DNA of 64,000 nt, from positions 8,043,501 to 8,107,500 of the forward strand of contig CM055875.1 in NCBI GenBank assembly GCA_029582165.1, written 5' to 3'. The notes under the pieces were generated by a model. It was not told the origin of the DNA and made no database searches. It worked only from the letters and a program-made list of their open reading frames with translations. This document shows, piece by piece, positions 1 through 13,600 of the stretch. Position numbers and translations under genes: made by a program. Position 1 is the first letter of the stretch, and the number at the start of each line of letters is the position of its first letter. The DNA comes from Portulaca oleracea. Taxonomy: Eukaryota > Streptophyta > Magnoliopsida > Caryophyllales > Portulacaceae.

Positions 1-40
1 TGACCAAAACCGTAAGGAATGGAATTGCAACTGAGCTTAC

Positions 41-317
41 AATATGCAAGTGCTGATATGAATTCCGTATCCCATCTTCTGAAGGCTTGGCTGAACCAGG
101 TCTTGGATCAGCTACTCTAGATGGAGAAATAGAACGAACTTCTGGATGTACATGAGCAAGCACAGGAGGTGGCACCGGCTGCCTTATAATTCCTGGGGGC
201 ATGTCCCCTTCAGATTGTGACCATCTACCGTCATCCAAGGACATGATCGCTTCCATTTCTTGTCCTATATCTTCATTTCTTGGAGCTTTAACTTCCATTT
301 GTTTCTCCTGAATAAGG
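41..317 (-). CDS. AMSH: AMSH exon 8 (last exon in window)
   Basis: The exon is 277 nt and encodes LIQEKQMEVKAP, then MSLDDGRW, PPPVLAHVHPE, SRVADPRPG and NSYQHLHI, the region just before the JAMM domain in plant AMSH. The donor after ATT is GTAAGC (40-35). The acceptor is placed at GTAGTAG|CC to keep the frame. A second AG at 308 would break the frame, given how exon 7 ends. Positions 1-40 are the start of the next intron. Confidence 0.82.
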
Positions 318-3300
318 CTACTAACCACAGGAAAACAAATGTTAGAAATAGCAGTCAAATGCTTCAAAAGGAGGAACTCATCATAATGTTGCATACATAA
401 CTACAGGGCTAACCTTAAATCTTCAAGAGGAGTCAACGCAGGGTAACTCGGATAAAACACCTGCATAGATTGCAGCAATACAGTAAAAAAACAGACACTA
501 ACAAATTAAGGGGAGAAAATGTGACAAATTTACTAACCTTTGATTCCACTTTTGGTCGATGCCACTTGTCCCTAAGTCCATTTGGACCTAAAAGGGAGTG
601 TCTGGACAATGTTTCTTGCTTTGGAAGTGGCACACTAAGAGACCTACAACATTAGTATCAATAACAAAGATTAAAGAACAACCAAACACAACAAAAAACA
701 CCCCACAACCAAAACTGTGAAAAAGCAATGTAGCCAAATATCTGTAACAAGCATCAGCTAGCCAGGACCAGTTCCCATATTCCACATAACAAAGCTTTAA
801 AGCAAAACAAAACCAAAGTCAAAAGATAGACAACAGAAGTACAAACAGCAGGAATGATTAGAGCTGGGTAATGTGTCATGTTGTGTCAGCCTTGTGCTCA
901 TGTTAGAGTTAAACGGGTTGGAAACCCCTTAACCTGAAATCCACCCTAGTAGTAAATGGGTTGAGAATTCTCGATGTAAACTGCTTATCAAATAAACAGG
1001 TTGACCTGAACCTATCGCATTTAGCTAGACGAATTAAACAAAATAGGTGTAACCTTTACCGCTGAATCCACTTATGCAACAAAAATAAATTCCAAAAAAT
1101 AGAATGTGCACATTAAAGCTTGTTGCTGAAACCAGGGTTCAAGATTCAAGATCTGGTGATAGTCTTACATAACAAGGCTAGGTAGCAATTAAGCAATAAC
1201 CTAGAATTAAAGTGACCAAGTTTCTATCACAAACCAAAGGAGGTAAAACAATATTATCCAAGATTAAAATTTTAAACCATAGAGGTCAATTTTTCTAAGT
1301 CTCTAACAATGATTTTGCCTTCACTCCACTTTATATAAACAGTAAAAGGTACATAGTAGCGAGGTTATCCATTTTGACCTGTTTAATTAAACAGGTTAAA
1401 CTTAAAGATGTCTTATCTTGTGTCAAGATTCTCAACCCAAGCCTAATCTTTGGTCTCCAAAAGTGATTTCTTTTCTTAGCCCAAACACTTGAAATCGTAC
1501 ACAAAACAACGCCAATATCAGTTTCTTATTATGTACAATTGCTTTTGTAGCTAATACTGGGTTATGTGAATTAAAGACCATTTTCTTATTATGCACAATT
1601 GCTTTTGTAGCTAATACGGGGTTATGTGAATTAAAGACCATTTTAATGCTTTCTGGTATCATTCCACAACCTTTTGGGCAATGTATTTATATCAACATCT
1701 GAATGATCTCATTGTCAGAACTTGATTATTTCTCCAAGTGCACAAAGGCCTCGAGGAGGCTACACATAAAATTTTGAAGTAAACGACCAAGGAACAAAGA
1801 AGTTATGCCACTTTTGATTGGAAAAGAATTGCTAAAACTCAGGAAAAACAAGGTCATGGCCAGGGCTGTTCATAATCCAGTCCGGACTGAATGAAGGACT
1901 GGACCAAAAGGACCGAAGATAGTTCGGTCCAGTTCTCAGTCCAAGGAATACTGAGTTTTGGTCTTCCGTCCAGGGACTGGACCGAATTAGGGGACCGAGG
2001 ACCGAACTACAGACTAACTTTTTTCTATGGTTTTCAACTTTTCATCACTATTCACTAATGTTTTGAGTTTATCAATCTCAAACCCTCGACGCTCCCCAAT
2101 CCCCTCTCTACCCGCTGCCCTCTCCCCAACCTCCATCACCCGCCGTCACTGGTCGCCACCTAGCGCCGTCAAGGACGTCAGAGCCACCACCCTCCCTCCG
2201 CACTCAACCGCTTCACCGACGCTCCCCACTCCCCATACTGCAGTCGACCACCACGCGATCCACGCCTAGCCGGCCACCGTCTAGTAGGTCACCACGCACA
2301 GTCAACCGCTTCACTGGTTCAGGCAAAATTTAATCACATATCTTCCCCATAATTCTGTCCATTTGGTCGATCCAGGCCAGTGCCCTTGTCAGGCCTAATT
2401 CGATCCAGTCCAGTCCGGCCTAATTCGGTCCAGTCCTGGACCGATGAACAGCTCTACTCATGGCCATGACCCATATAGGATGCGGTGACCCCGGTCATTG
2501 GGTAATGACCATTACAATTTGGGACAGGGTCATGCTCCTATCAAATGACTACTGAGAGTCATGCCCGTGAGGTCGTGACCCCCTCTGCTTCATAGGCTAC
2601 TGATTTAGAAATAAAACAACGATTTCTAGCTTGCAATCCCTTCACATGAATACTCGCTTTAGCTGATTTTAGGTGGAGTTTGTTATGTTTCAGGGTTTTA
2701 GCTATTCTCTCTACCTTATGTCTTAGGGTTTTAGTTTCTCTCTCTAGTTTTTAGGATTATTAAGGCGCTTATGGCTAAAACTTAAAATTAATACAAAGTG
2801 AAGTCTTTCGTGCAATTTATCTCATTTCTCTCTTTTATGCTTAATTATTACTTTCTTGCAATCTTTTCCAGCATTTTCATGAACCCCCAACATCCACAAT
2901 TCCTTTTGTCAACAGGAGGGTTAATCTTAATAATCCAAACCACCTTTTGTTTCATTTTTCATTGGAAAGATTGTCATCCAAGTTAAAGTTCTACATTTGA
3001 GAGTTAAGTTCATGGTTTGAGGTATGATTTTCTCTCTAACTTTTATGCTCATCTTAGGCCTATGAATAGAATAGTATTATTGTGCTTCATAATTGAATTG
3101 GGATTTCTTGGTGTTGATCTATGCCATTTCTAGCCCGGTGAGATTCTCATCACTTTTCGTTTGACTTTGTGTGTAATTGTGGATAATTATTTTAATTGGT
3201 AAATTATAGGTTGATTAGTCATCGTAGAGTAGTTTCGATTTATATGCATTAGTTGTCCTTGTTGAATTTGGTGTTTAAATTAATGTTGTCTATTCCGTTA

Positions 3301-6300
3301 TTGGTTGCATCGCTAGTGTAATTATGTGAGTTGTTTTTTAGTTTATTTGTGCGTTTAGTTCATATAATTGCATTTGATGCTCCTTTTCCAAGTAGTAATA
3401 GATAGTAAACAATTTCCAAATCTTGGGTCAACTAGAATCAATCTTTCTAAATTGCAAAAACTATGGGGTAAGACTGCTACATGCAACCCCTTCATACCTC
3501 ACCCGGCGGGATTCTACAATATTCGTTTTGTTTTTAGTTCATTGCATTTGATGCTTAAACTAACATAAAATCAAAAAACATCGACAGCTCAATCCATCTC
3601 CACGGTCATCCTTACTCAAAACCCCAAAATACTAGTCAATCTCCTAACCCAATTAATTATACGGGTTTACCGCGGCAATCTATTTAGCTAAACAAGTTGA
3701 AAGCCTACTGAAGCTGTTTAATTTTGTGTGGGTGAGGGGTTGATAATCATATCGGGTCAATTTTCCGGACTCTTAGACAGATCCTTTGCACTCATTTAAT
3801 GCTTATCACTCATTCCCAATAGACCAAAGAAAAAGTATAGTCTTCGAAAATTAGAAAGCAAGATGAACTTTGAACAAGCATCGCAATCTACTGAAATCGA
3901 CACCCACTGAGCTCCCATCCTTAGCGAAACTGTGCAGAAGCAAAAATAAAGTTAACATAGGTTTTGAAATGTTTTAGCGAGTTTGTGGAACCTTATTGTA
4001 GCAGCTGCCTATGAAAATTACAATTAATTACATTAATAGCTTACAAGTAACTTCATGGCGAAATTTTGCCCGAGTTGTATTACTGTAGTATCTTCTTTCA
4101 AATATATTTGTTGAAAGTCAAACAGAAAATAGCTTACAATTTTTTAAAATTTATTTACTCCACAAACCTTGTTGAATGCAGAACTCTCAATGAGAGGATG
4201 TGTGATGTAAATCATGTGACTACACGTTCGATGTCTTTCGATCTCCATGTAATTTATTTAAGACTAGTCACTTATGTTCCATCCCTATCATATAATACAA
4301 AACAGTGCACCCTATTTTCTGTTTTTAGTTTATTTTAGTAAAATATGTAAAACAATGCATTTTGGCCCCTTTTTTATTGGACTTACCTTTTATCAATATA
4401 TGCTTTATGATATACTGGTAGTTTGGTTAAGTAAAATCAAAAAAATAAAAATTATGGTATACTCATGAGACACCTATAAATACCTCTTGACTTTTCCAAG
4501 GACAACATTATAGTGTAATAAAATGTTTGGATTCAGAATCAGGTTACTTGTATTCACACCCCACAAAATTCATAAGGCAGGCACGGTCTCATGTACGTAC
4601 TTCTAGGTTTTATATGTTAAAAGGCTTTTCAAACACATGTTGCTGCAATCTGAGCAGCAATCGCCAATGTTCAACCATCTAGCAGAGATTACACATCTAG
4701 AAAATTTACAACAAAGCCAAAGAGAAAGGGCTAAAATGCAACATGTAAATGTGTAACTAATTTCTTGAAAAGCTAGACTTACACGTTCGTGAACTTTTTT
4801 TCAAAAGGGGTCGAAGCTGGTGAAGCAACTTGAAAGTCATTACTCTGCTTCCAAGAATGCTGAAGTATCTGGTTAGCTGGTGGTAGCTGGCATTGCAAGC
4901 ATCTTATAAGTTCCAGTGCCCCATAAAGGGAAAAGGGGAGATAAACAACTAGACCAAAATGAATTATAAATTTATAAGTCAGTCACAATGCGAAAAATTG
5001 GGCAACCAAATCAATAATTTTTACACAATGCATCCATAAGATAAATGCAGAAATGAAGGGACAAACACAGAGACAACCTAGGACCCCTGCTGGTTGTAGG
5101 GCTCAGAACATGATGTGGCTGGCTAGTTATTTTCAAATACAGAGCACACACAAAATATAGCCTGTACTGCAAAGAGTTCACAACATTGAATGTCACTTGC
5201 AAACAGCTAGGACTTGGTTGTACCGCGTGATTTTTTGGATTATTTGGAGAGAAACAAAAAGGTTTTTGAGGGGGTTGAACTCCCTCTTCAGAGCTTGAAT
5301 GACAATTTTGTCAAGTCTCTCTTCTCTTGGGTGAACGGGATGTTTAGCCCTTCCTCTATTGATGTGGTAGATTTTGTGAAATTTTTTTATTGTAAATAAC
5401 GTTGTAGGATGCTAGTTGAACATCTTATGCTTCAATCCTATTACTATATAGTATATATATAAAAACAAAAACAAATACTCCGTAAATCCCATCAACGCAG
5501 AGTACGGAGGAATAGCATATAGCAGTCTTACCCCTAAATTTTGCAACTTAGAGATACCCCTAAATTTTGCAATTTAGAGATATTGTTTCCAATTGACCCA
5601 ATATTTGGAAATCATTCACTACCTACCACTCCATGGAAAAGAAGCAGGGGAGGGCTTAATAAGGCATTTTACTTTTGTCCATTACAATCTAACTTTGAAA
5701 AATAAACACACACACACACACACAAATTTGGATTTTGGTGGTCCAAAAATAAATAAAATTGTATTCTGGTGGGACGCCACCAAGTCAAGTGGTGGTGACT
5801 CGGTGGTTTGCTGACGTGTACCAGCGAGAGTGTGTTTGACCAAGAATTCGGGCCACCAAAACATAATCAACTATGAAATAGACCCACGACGAAATCCTTA
5901 TAGAATGTTGACTTCTGTTTTTTTTTTATTTTTTGATAATAATTGAGTTAAATTTGGATAACTCAATCCCTACAATTTAGGGAAGTAAATCTCTCTCTCT
6001 AATCCCATGCATGATTCTAGCTAATCATTGTGGTTTTATTATTGGCCATCGGATCAGATTTATACGCCTCAGATTGCTTCTTCCTACCTTCCTACTGTAT
6101 CTTTCTTCCTACTGGATCCGCTCCCATATTTTATATATATATCCAATCAAAAACAAAGCTAAGCTTGATATTCACATTCCTTAACGACCATTCAAGCTCC
6201 ATGTTCTAGATCTTTCTTTTCATTTTTTTCCCTGTTTTGCTAGAGGCAGCGATTTACACAAGTCAAGAAGTTCACAATAAACTACGTTCATTAATTCAAT

Positions 6301-9300
6301 GTAAAATCACATAAGGAGCCTCTTTCAATCATACATATAACTACAAAACTAAGAGACCATTATTGGAAAAGGTCAATAGGCCAAAAAAACTGCCAACGAA
6401 TGACAAAACAATTCATAATAAACTAAATGACAAACTATAATTTCAGTCACCAACTTTTTACAGGAAATATAATTTCAGACAGCAACAATTAACCACTTCT
6501 TACTTCTCCACTTATTAGACAGGGTATTATTTAGTAATCAGTTAAATCACACATTGGCAGAGAAACAGTCAAAAGCTATACCAGTTTAGATTCATAACCA
6601 TGGGAAGTAGGCCACAGTGAAGATATTTCTGAGCCATATGATGTTGTAACTTCGCCATTAGGTTGATTCTGCAGTGTTTCAGTAGAAGTCTTGTTCAGCT
6701 CATTTACTTGGCGATGAAACTCAGGCTTTAATGATTCCAGTTCATCAAGAACAGCCAACAATTTCTACAATAAAGCAGTGCAATCCAAGAAAACTCATTA
6801 GCGTATATGCAGTCACAGAGAAACCTCCAAGCAGAAATAACTGCAAAACATATTACCTTTTTGTAATATGCCCTTTCTCTAGGATGCAAAGCTTGGTAAT
6901 CCCGATGGAAGGGTATAGTTTCAGACACCAAGCTAAAAACATGAAGTAAAAGCTTATGTATCTTAATGATCTCATCAATTTAGCTCCTATATATCTGTGC
7001 ATGCCACACATTTCTTACCTTGAAAATCGAACAAGTATGACATACAAATCCACTACATTCTTCTCCCCTCGATATACATCAGCCTGGAACAAATGAACCA
7101 GCATGTCATACATAAAACAATGAGGCTCAAAAGATTAAAGTACAACTTACGAAATAATTTTCATACAAATGCCTTCAATGAGATTAGTTTCAGGTTCCCT
7201 TCCTAAGCAAAATCAAAATCTAGTAAGTGCCAAACAATGCTACCCGACACCCCCAACAACCAAAAAAAAAAAAAGGTAATTACAATTACGGTAAGAACAT
7301 TAGCATCAACATAAAATCAATCAAGCAATAATATTTAATTGTTGGAGTTTACAAGTGCATGTGTGTTAGGTGAGCTTAAAAGGCATGAAATTCTAAGTGT
7401 TAAGTACTAAGATGAGGAAAACGGGCATGGAAATCAAGGGATGTCATTCTAGGTCCAAAAGGCCCTATTAAGTGTAACACGGACCATGCATGTTGTGGTA
7501 CGGCCAGTGTGGGAAGCAGAAAATCAGATTATGCAAACTTTGTCTGACACGGATAGTGTCGCATTGGACACAGACCGTGTCAGGCTACAGAACATAAATC
7601 TGGGTTACCTGTGAGTGACACTGACCGTGTCTTTGGCAACACAGTCTGTGTTGGCAAGCAACACAGACCATGTCAGGGTCAAAGGCAGGTTTTCGAGTTT
7701 TCCATGCTTGCTTGTGACTTTTTCAAGGCCTTTAATACATGTGTTAACCAGATATTTTGGCAGTTGGGATTTTCCAACTGTTTTATCTGTGATGACAAGG
7801 CTTTATCCTTCCTCCAATTGTAACGACCCGCCCTAAAACACATATTAATTAAATTATAATCATCTTGATTAACCCAAATTACGCTATTAAAATCTTTTCG
7901 TTTTATTTTATTATTATTACTACTTTTTATTGTGGCGACAGGTCTCGAGCAAGGAGGTGGCTAAATGGGTCGGTTATAATATTTTATATACGTATTACCA
8001 CAGTTGATAAAGTATTCTTACCCTACATAATTACTACCATGAGTTTATGGCTATTTATTCATCTTTGAGATAAGTTATATAATTTATTTTACGATTCTCG
8101 ATTTTACGATTTTAACCGAGGAAGGTTATATTGATTTTAATTTCTGTTTCGATTACGACTTATATTATCCAACCTTCCTAATTACATTTTATCATTCAAT
8201 TTATTCTACTAGTATAATCCTACCAATTTATTTTATTTTACTTCAACATAAGTTAATTTTATTTAACTCCCAATGATTTTATCCGGTTTTATATCAAGTA
8301 ATCTTATCTAGTGTGATACCAATTTATCTTACCTAGTCTTCTTAATTATTTTGTCTAGCTTAACTTATAATTAGATGGGGTGAAATTAGTTTGGATGATT
8401 TAATTTTTTTTAGAGGAGTGTTTTATTTGTATAAGGGGGGTGAGTTAGAGCCGTAGTTCATTTTATTTTCTGACAAAAACTCAACCCAATTCTTTACTCC
8501 TTCTCCCTCTCCTCGCCAGGCCACAGCCTCTGCCCCCTGCCCTTGTGCCTCTGTCCGGCCAACTTTCCGGCGCCGGACGGCTGGGTCGCCGGCGGCCAGA
8601 GGTGGGCGAGCCACCCCTCGTCCCTCCTCTACTCTTCTCTTGTTTTTCTCCTTCAATTTCTTCACCAAGTGGTATAATATCCAAACCCTAACTCAAGCTT
8701 TTATATTCCTAATCTGATTTTCATGTTTAAATTGTGTATCTTTGATGTTCTTCATCTCTTTTAAGGTCCTTAAGCATGAATTTATATTGTGGTTAAATTA
8801 GGGTTTGAATTTGAGTTTGATACATGTGAATGTGGGTTGTTTTTGAGTGTTTAATGTTGTATTCTTGTTGCATGTGAGTTTTATGGTCATGTTTAAGCAA
8901 GTTTAAGTGTTTAATTTCTGGAAAATCCATGGATGTTAGTTAATTTGAAGTTTAATTGGGAATTGATACAAATTGGAGACAAAGAAAATCATGCATGTTG
9001 GTTTAGAGGGTCAAATAAGTTTCTAGGTAAAAATCTGGTTTTTACAGAGGACTAAAAGTGTGAGTTTGCCCCAGATTTTTACTTAAAAAGATAGCTTAAG
9101 GCATTATCTAACTATGGGCTTTGGAATTTCGAGAATCCGTTATGTGTAGCTCGAGTTATGAGCAAAACCGTGAAGGGGTGTAAATTGTATACGAATCTGA
9201 GTCAGTAGCTTGAGGACAATTTTCCGTCCATTTAGAGTTTTTATTGGTTCCAGTGGTAAACATAAAAGTTTTAGGTGACGTTTTAAGCTTTCCGGAAATG

Positions 9301-10554
9301 TTTGGTTTGCCTTCATCCGATATCGGGAGTAAAAGATATAGGGTCGGGACTGAAGGTTGTCAATTAAGTTTCTGCCCAGAAAATTCAATAGTAAATTGGG
9401 ATTTTGTGAACCAATTTCAATCATTTAAGAGATTCTATTGGTTTGGGGACTCTTGGGTCAATATTAGGATGTTCAAGAGGTGTTTTCTAAGTTGGAAAAT
9501 GCTATCTTTTGAAGGTTAATGTTATTTATCAAAGTTATGTTCTTTTAGCTAAGATTGAGAGTTTAAGTTATACAATGGAAATCGTTTCTAAGTTTGGAGT
9601 ATGGAATGTTTCATTAGTATAAAAGCTCTTTGGATCATGATAATCCCAGGATATAATCCTTCTTTATTGCATAATTCCAATTCACCTTTCAAACACTTCG
9701 AAAATCCTTTAATCCATCGTTGTAAATCCTTCTTCGTCGCTAGACGATATATCCGAAAAATCAAGAACTCTCTAATTTTCATTCTAGCTTTTCATTTCCT
9801 TAATTCTCCACATTCTATCAATATGATCTCCTTAAATCATTCTATAAGTTATAAGCTATTCGTCGTTTATTTTCAAGCCTTTATGTGTTCGTATCAAAAG
9901 TTCAAGTCGAAAGTTTTGATTTCCGAAAATCCAGCTTCTGTTTCTGTCCGGGCTATTTTTCAAGCCTTTCCTTTCATTTTTGGACCTCGATCCTGTTGAC
10001 AAAGTTGTAGAACTTAATTTTCCCTATTCCGGGAAGTACTCGTTTGCTTAATTCCGAGTTTTCTAGCCCGAGTTATGCTAAAAATTCTATTTCTTAAAAA
10101 CTTGAAATTTTCTTTCTAAGTTATTACGTTCGTAGTTTCTATTTTACTTAACGTTTGAAACTCACTAAGAACCGTATTCGGTTCTCCACTTTATACTTCT
10201 TTTATCTTAGTTTTCCAAGCCGCCCAAGCCATCCCGACGCTTCAAGTCAAGGTACGCAAATTGTCCAACTTTTATCATTCAAGCACGTTACGATGCTTAT
10301 TCATATCAATTTATATCATGATCTATGTCATACATTATTATTTTCAAAAGCTGTCCCGCCATATTTTTTATAAATCTAGCTAGTCACGTGAAGTGCTAGC
10401 CTTTATTCATCTATAGGGTGCTCCTCATCAGAGTGACCAGACCTGGCCAGTGTCCGACTGCATAGCAGTCACCCAACCCAAACTCCAGATCGGTTTGGGG
10501 CGTGCGCGTGTTAGGTGCTTTGCACCAGATCGTAAGGGATACCACTCTATTTTC

Positions 10555-10603
<49 letters not shown>

Positions 10604-13600
10604 CATGTCTACTTTTATATGTTTATGTCTATGCCAAATCCATTTACTACATGTTTAGTCCATATATATAGTCTACTTTTATATGTTTATGTCTATGCCA
10701 AATCCATTTACTACATGTTTAGTCCCGTCCCCGTTTTCAAAATGATTTTAAACGCCGGCACTAAAACCGTTTTCGAACGGTTTGACGTGTTGGAGGTTTG
10801 TGTACTGAGTGTTTCCCCACTCACCTTTGCGTGTTTTCAATGTTTTGTTTTTAGGAGGTCCGAGCTCACAGGATAAAAGCAAGCAAAAGCAGAAGTTTTC
10901 CTTTCTGAGCAAGGTAGTCTTTGAGGGTGAGGGAAGTCGGTTTACCAAGTTATCTCAAGGGGTTTAAGGACCTTTGATTCATGAAGAATCTTTAATCATA
11001 CGTTATGTTATGTTTTATCTTATGGGTTGTATAAGTTATTTTCATAAGATGGGGTTGTTGAGATTGAAGTTAATCTTTATTGAGGTTTGTAGTTCTCGTT
11101 TCTGGTAGTTGTTGGCCTTGTCCCGAGTAGGGACGGCGGTAATGCCTGCACCCTGGTGTTCCGCTGCGCTTATCACCGGGTTAATTATGGGTTATAAATA
11201 AATCTTGTGATTATAGGGTGTTGGGGCGTTACACCAATCCTATCCATCCCATCCTAGTGGTGCTTCCTTAGCATTATAATAAATATTGGTTGCCATGTTT
11301 GTGTCAATTCATTCCTCCCTAAACACCGCATGTTAGGCCATGACTACAGCACTACTTATGTTTGGAAAGAAAGTTTGATAGTTCTCCTCGTTTTAGGCAA
11401 GTGTTTTATCCTGCATCAAATACGGTTGTTATATAAATCTACGTAGAGTAGGTACGCCTACGACACTCTTGATTATCGGAGAGTTTCCCATCCTGCATCA
11501 ACCTTTTCTTCAACAATCTTAGACTTAAATAAGAGAGATGGCATCCTTGACGATTTGACATCCAACTTCCAAAAGCTAGACAAGTTCGATGGTGTGAATT
11601 TTCGTAGATTGCAGAAGTTGTGCTTCATCTTAACTATGTTAAGGCAGGTAAGTAGCTACAACTAAACAATTTCTATTTTTAGACACTTTTATTTGTTTCA
11701 TTTTAAAATGTTTATTATCAATTTATGTAGGAAAATTATTGATGGCCTAGAGGCCACACCTCTTTTGGACTCCATGTGCTACTATTGGAAAATACTGGAA
11801 AAAATATTCTACAGGTCAAGAATGCTATTTCGAAGAGGATGGCTATCAATGCCTATACACATAGTTCTATTGGCCTTATCAACTTGATGAGGCGATTTAC
11901 TAAGCAAAGGAACTTGCATAGACCAGCTGTCACAAGATTTGATACACATCACCATTCCTCTATACATAAACAAAAATACAATTTGAGGAAGATGGTGACA
12001 TCTTCGGAATGGAGCACTATCAAATGGTCAAAGGAGTCCGGAGGCAAGAAGATTGCAACTTATATCTTGCAAGAGAGTTATTGCAGAAGCATTGCCTATG
12101 CTCTTAAGTTGACATGTCCCCTTGTCAAGGTTCTTCGCTTGGTTGATGGAGACAAAAACCTCGTTATGGGTTATATTTATGAGGCTATGGATAAAGCGAA
12201 GGAAACCATTATGAAAAGCTTTCAAGAGAAGAAAGAGCACTATGAAGAGGCATTTGAATATATTGACAAAAGATGGGAATGCCAACTTCACCAACCTCTT
12301 CATGCAGCGGGATAACTCTTGAATTTGACAATCTTTTATTCAAATCGAGAAGCAACCGAAGGATGTGGTGAAGTGATGGATGGTTTGTATGATTGCATCA
12401 CTAGAATGATTCTTGATCTTGAAACCCAAGACAAGATTATGGTTGTGTTGCTCCGATACAAAAATGAGGAAGGCCTCTTTGGAAAGTCATTGACAAAAAG
12501 GCAACGCAATCTGTCATCTATTGGTAAGAAACTATTTATAAATTTAAACTTAGGTTTTACTCATCATTTCTAAGTTACATGGTATCTACAACCTTACTAC
12601 CTAATTACTTATTCTAACTTACACTTAATTTTCTAAATAGCCAAATGGTGGAGTGCATATGGATCCGCCACACCAAATTTGAGAAAGTCTGCTATTAGAG
12701 TCCTTAGCCTAACATGTAGTGTATCGGGATATTGTATCGGGATGTGAGAAAAATTGGGGTTTTTCCAACATGTAAGTTACATCTTCTAAAAGCTATTTAA
12801 TTTTAAGAAATTTGAATTATTGAAATTTAAACTAAACAAATAACTAATTTTTTCGTATCTTCTCAATAGCTTCACACAAGAAGAGAAGTAGGCTAGCACA
12901 ATCTGGATTAAATGATTTGGTTTTTTAAATCAAATCATGCATTAAAGCACCGCCGTTGGGAGATTGGTAGAGATCCCATCCTCTTGAGTGAAATTGATGA
13001 TAGCAATGAGTGGTTGCTTGGAAGGATGGAAGATGAAGAGGATGGTATTGATCTTGTATTTGAGGATGATAACCTGACTTGGGTTGTCGCTGTTGAAGCT
13101 TGTGGGGCAAGTGAGTCACGTTTTAGATTTAGGCATGGATCCTCCACTCAATCTACTGTAAGGGACAAGAGAAAATGAAAAGCTCCCATGAATGCCTCTA
13201 GTTCCAAATCTTCCTGTAGTAGATTTCAATAATTGATGAAGATGAGAAAGAAGAATTTGAAGAGGAAGAGGACATTGAGGATGTTGAATTGCTGGATGAT
13301 GAGGAGGAGGAGGATGAGGATGCTCAGAATGTAGTGTTGGATGATGACGATGACTATGAGTGATCATCATTTTAGTTATTAAACTCTAGGGCTTCTAGGC
13401 TTTAAGATTACATTGCTACTTGGCTAATTTGCGTAGTGTGTTGTGTTTTCTATGTTTGCTTCAAAATGACTATGCTTGTTTTATCTCTTTAGAAGACTAT
13501 TTAAGTGATATAACGTATGTTAAGACTATTTGTGTGATTTTTCATCGTATTACTTGTGTCTAATCCATTATTTGATGCCCTTTTTGAGCTTATTATGTGA

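Larger units (their letters stand above)
7819..11233 (+). mobile_element. Solo LTR of a gypsy-like family, 3.4 kb
   Basis: A single long terminal repeat starts TGTAACGACC and ends GGGGCGTTACA, flanked by perfect 5-bp duplications CCAAT (7,814-7,818 and 11,234-11,238). The empty site is seen in the duplicate at about 34,091 (CCTCCAATCC). Its 3' part (GGCCTTGTCC, GGCGGTAATGCCT, TTCCGCTGCGCT) is related to the ends of the 17,527 and 23,606 LTRs, so it is a sister family in the opposite orientation. The GC-rich stretch at 8,490-8,620 looks like an LTR leader, not a gene. Confidence 0.85.
7340..11515 (+). repeat. Left LTR of copia-like element (interrupted by solo LTR)
   Basis: It runs TGTTGGAG...CAACA and aligns with 14,974-15,651 and with 33,683-34,367 / 37,825-38,502. 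The insertion of 7,819-11,233 splits it. It contains five dyads of 5-bp arms around a 5-bp core at 7,546-7,674. Confidence 0.8.

Noticed and set aside
8423..8684. Gly/Arg-rich open frames on the minus strand
   Set aside because: They lie in the GC-rich leader of the solo LTR, overlap in two frames and show no domain.
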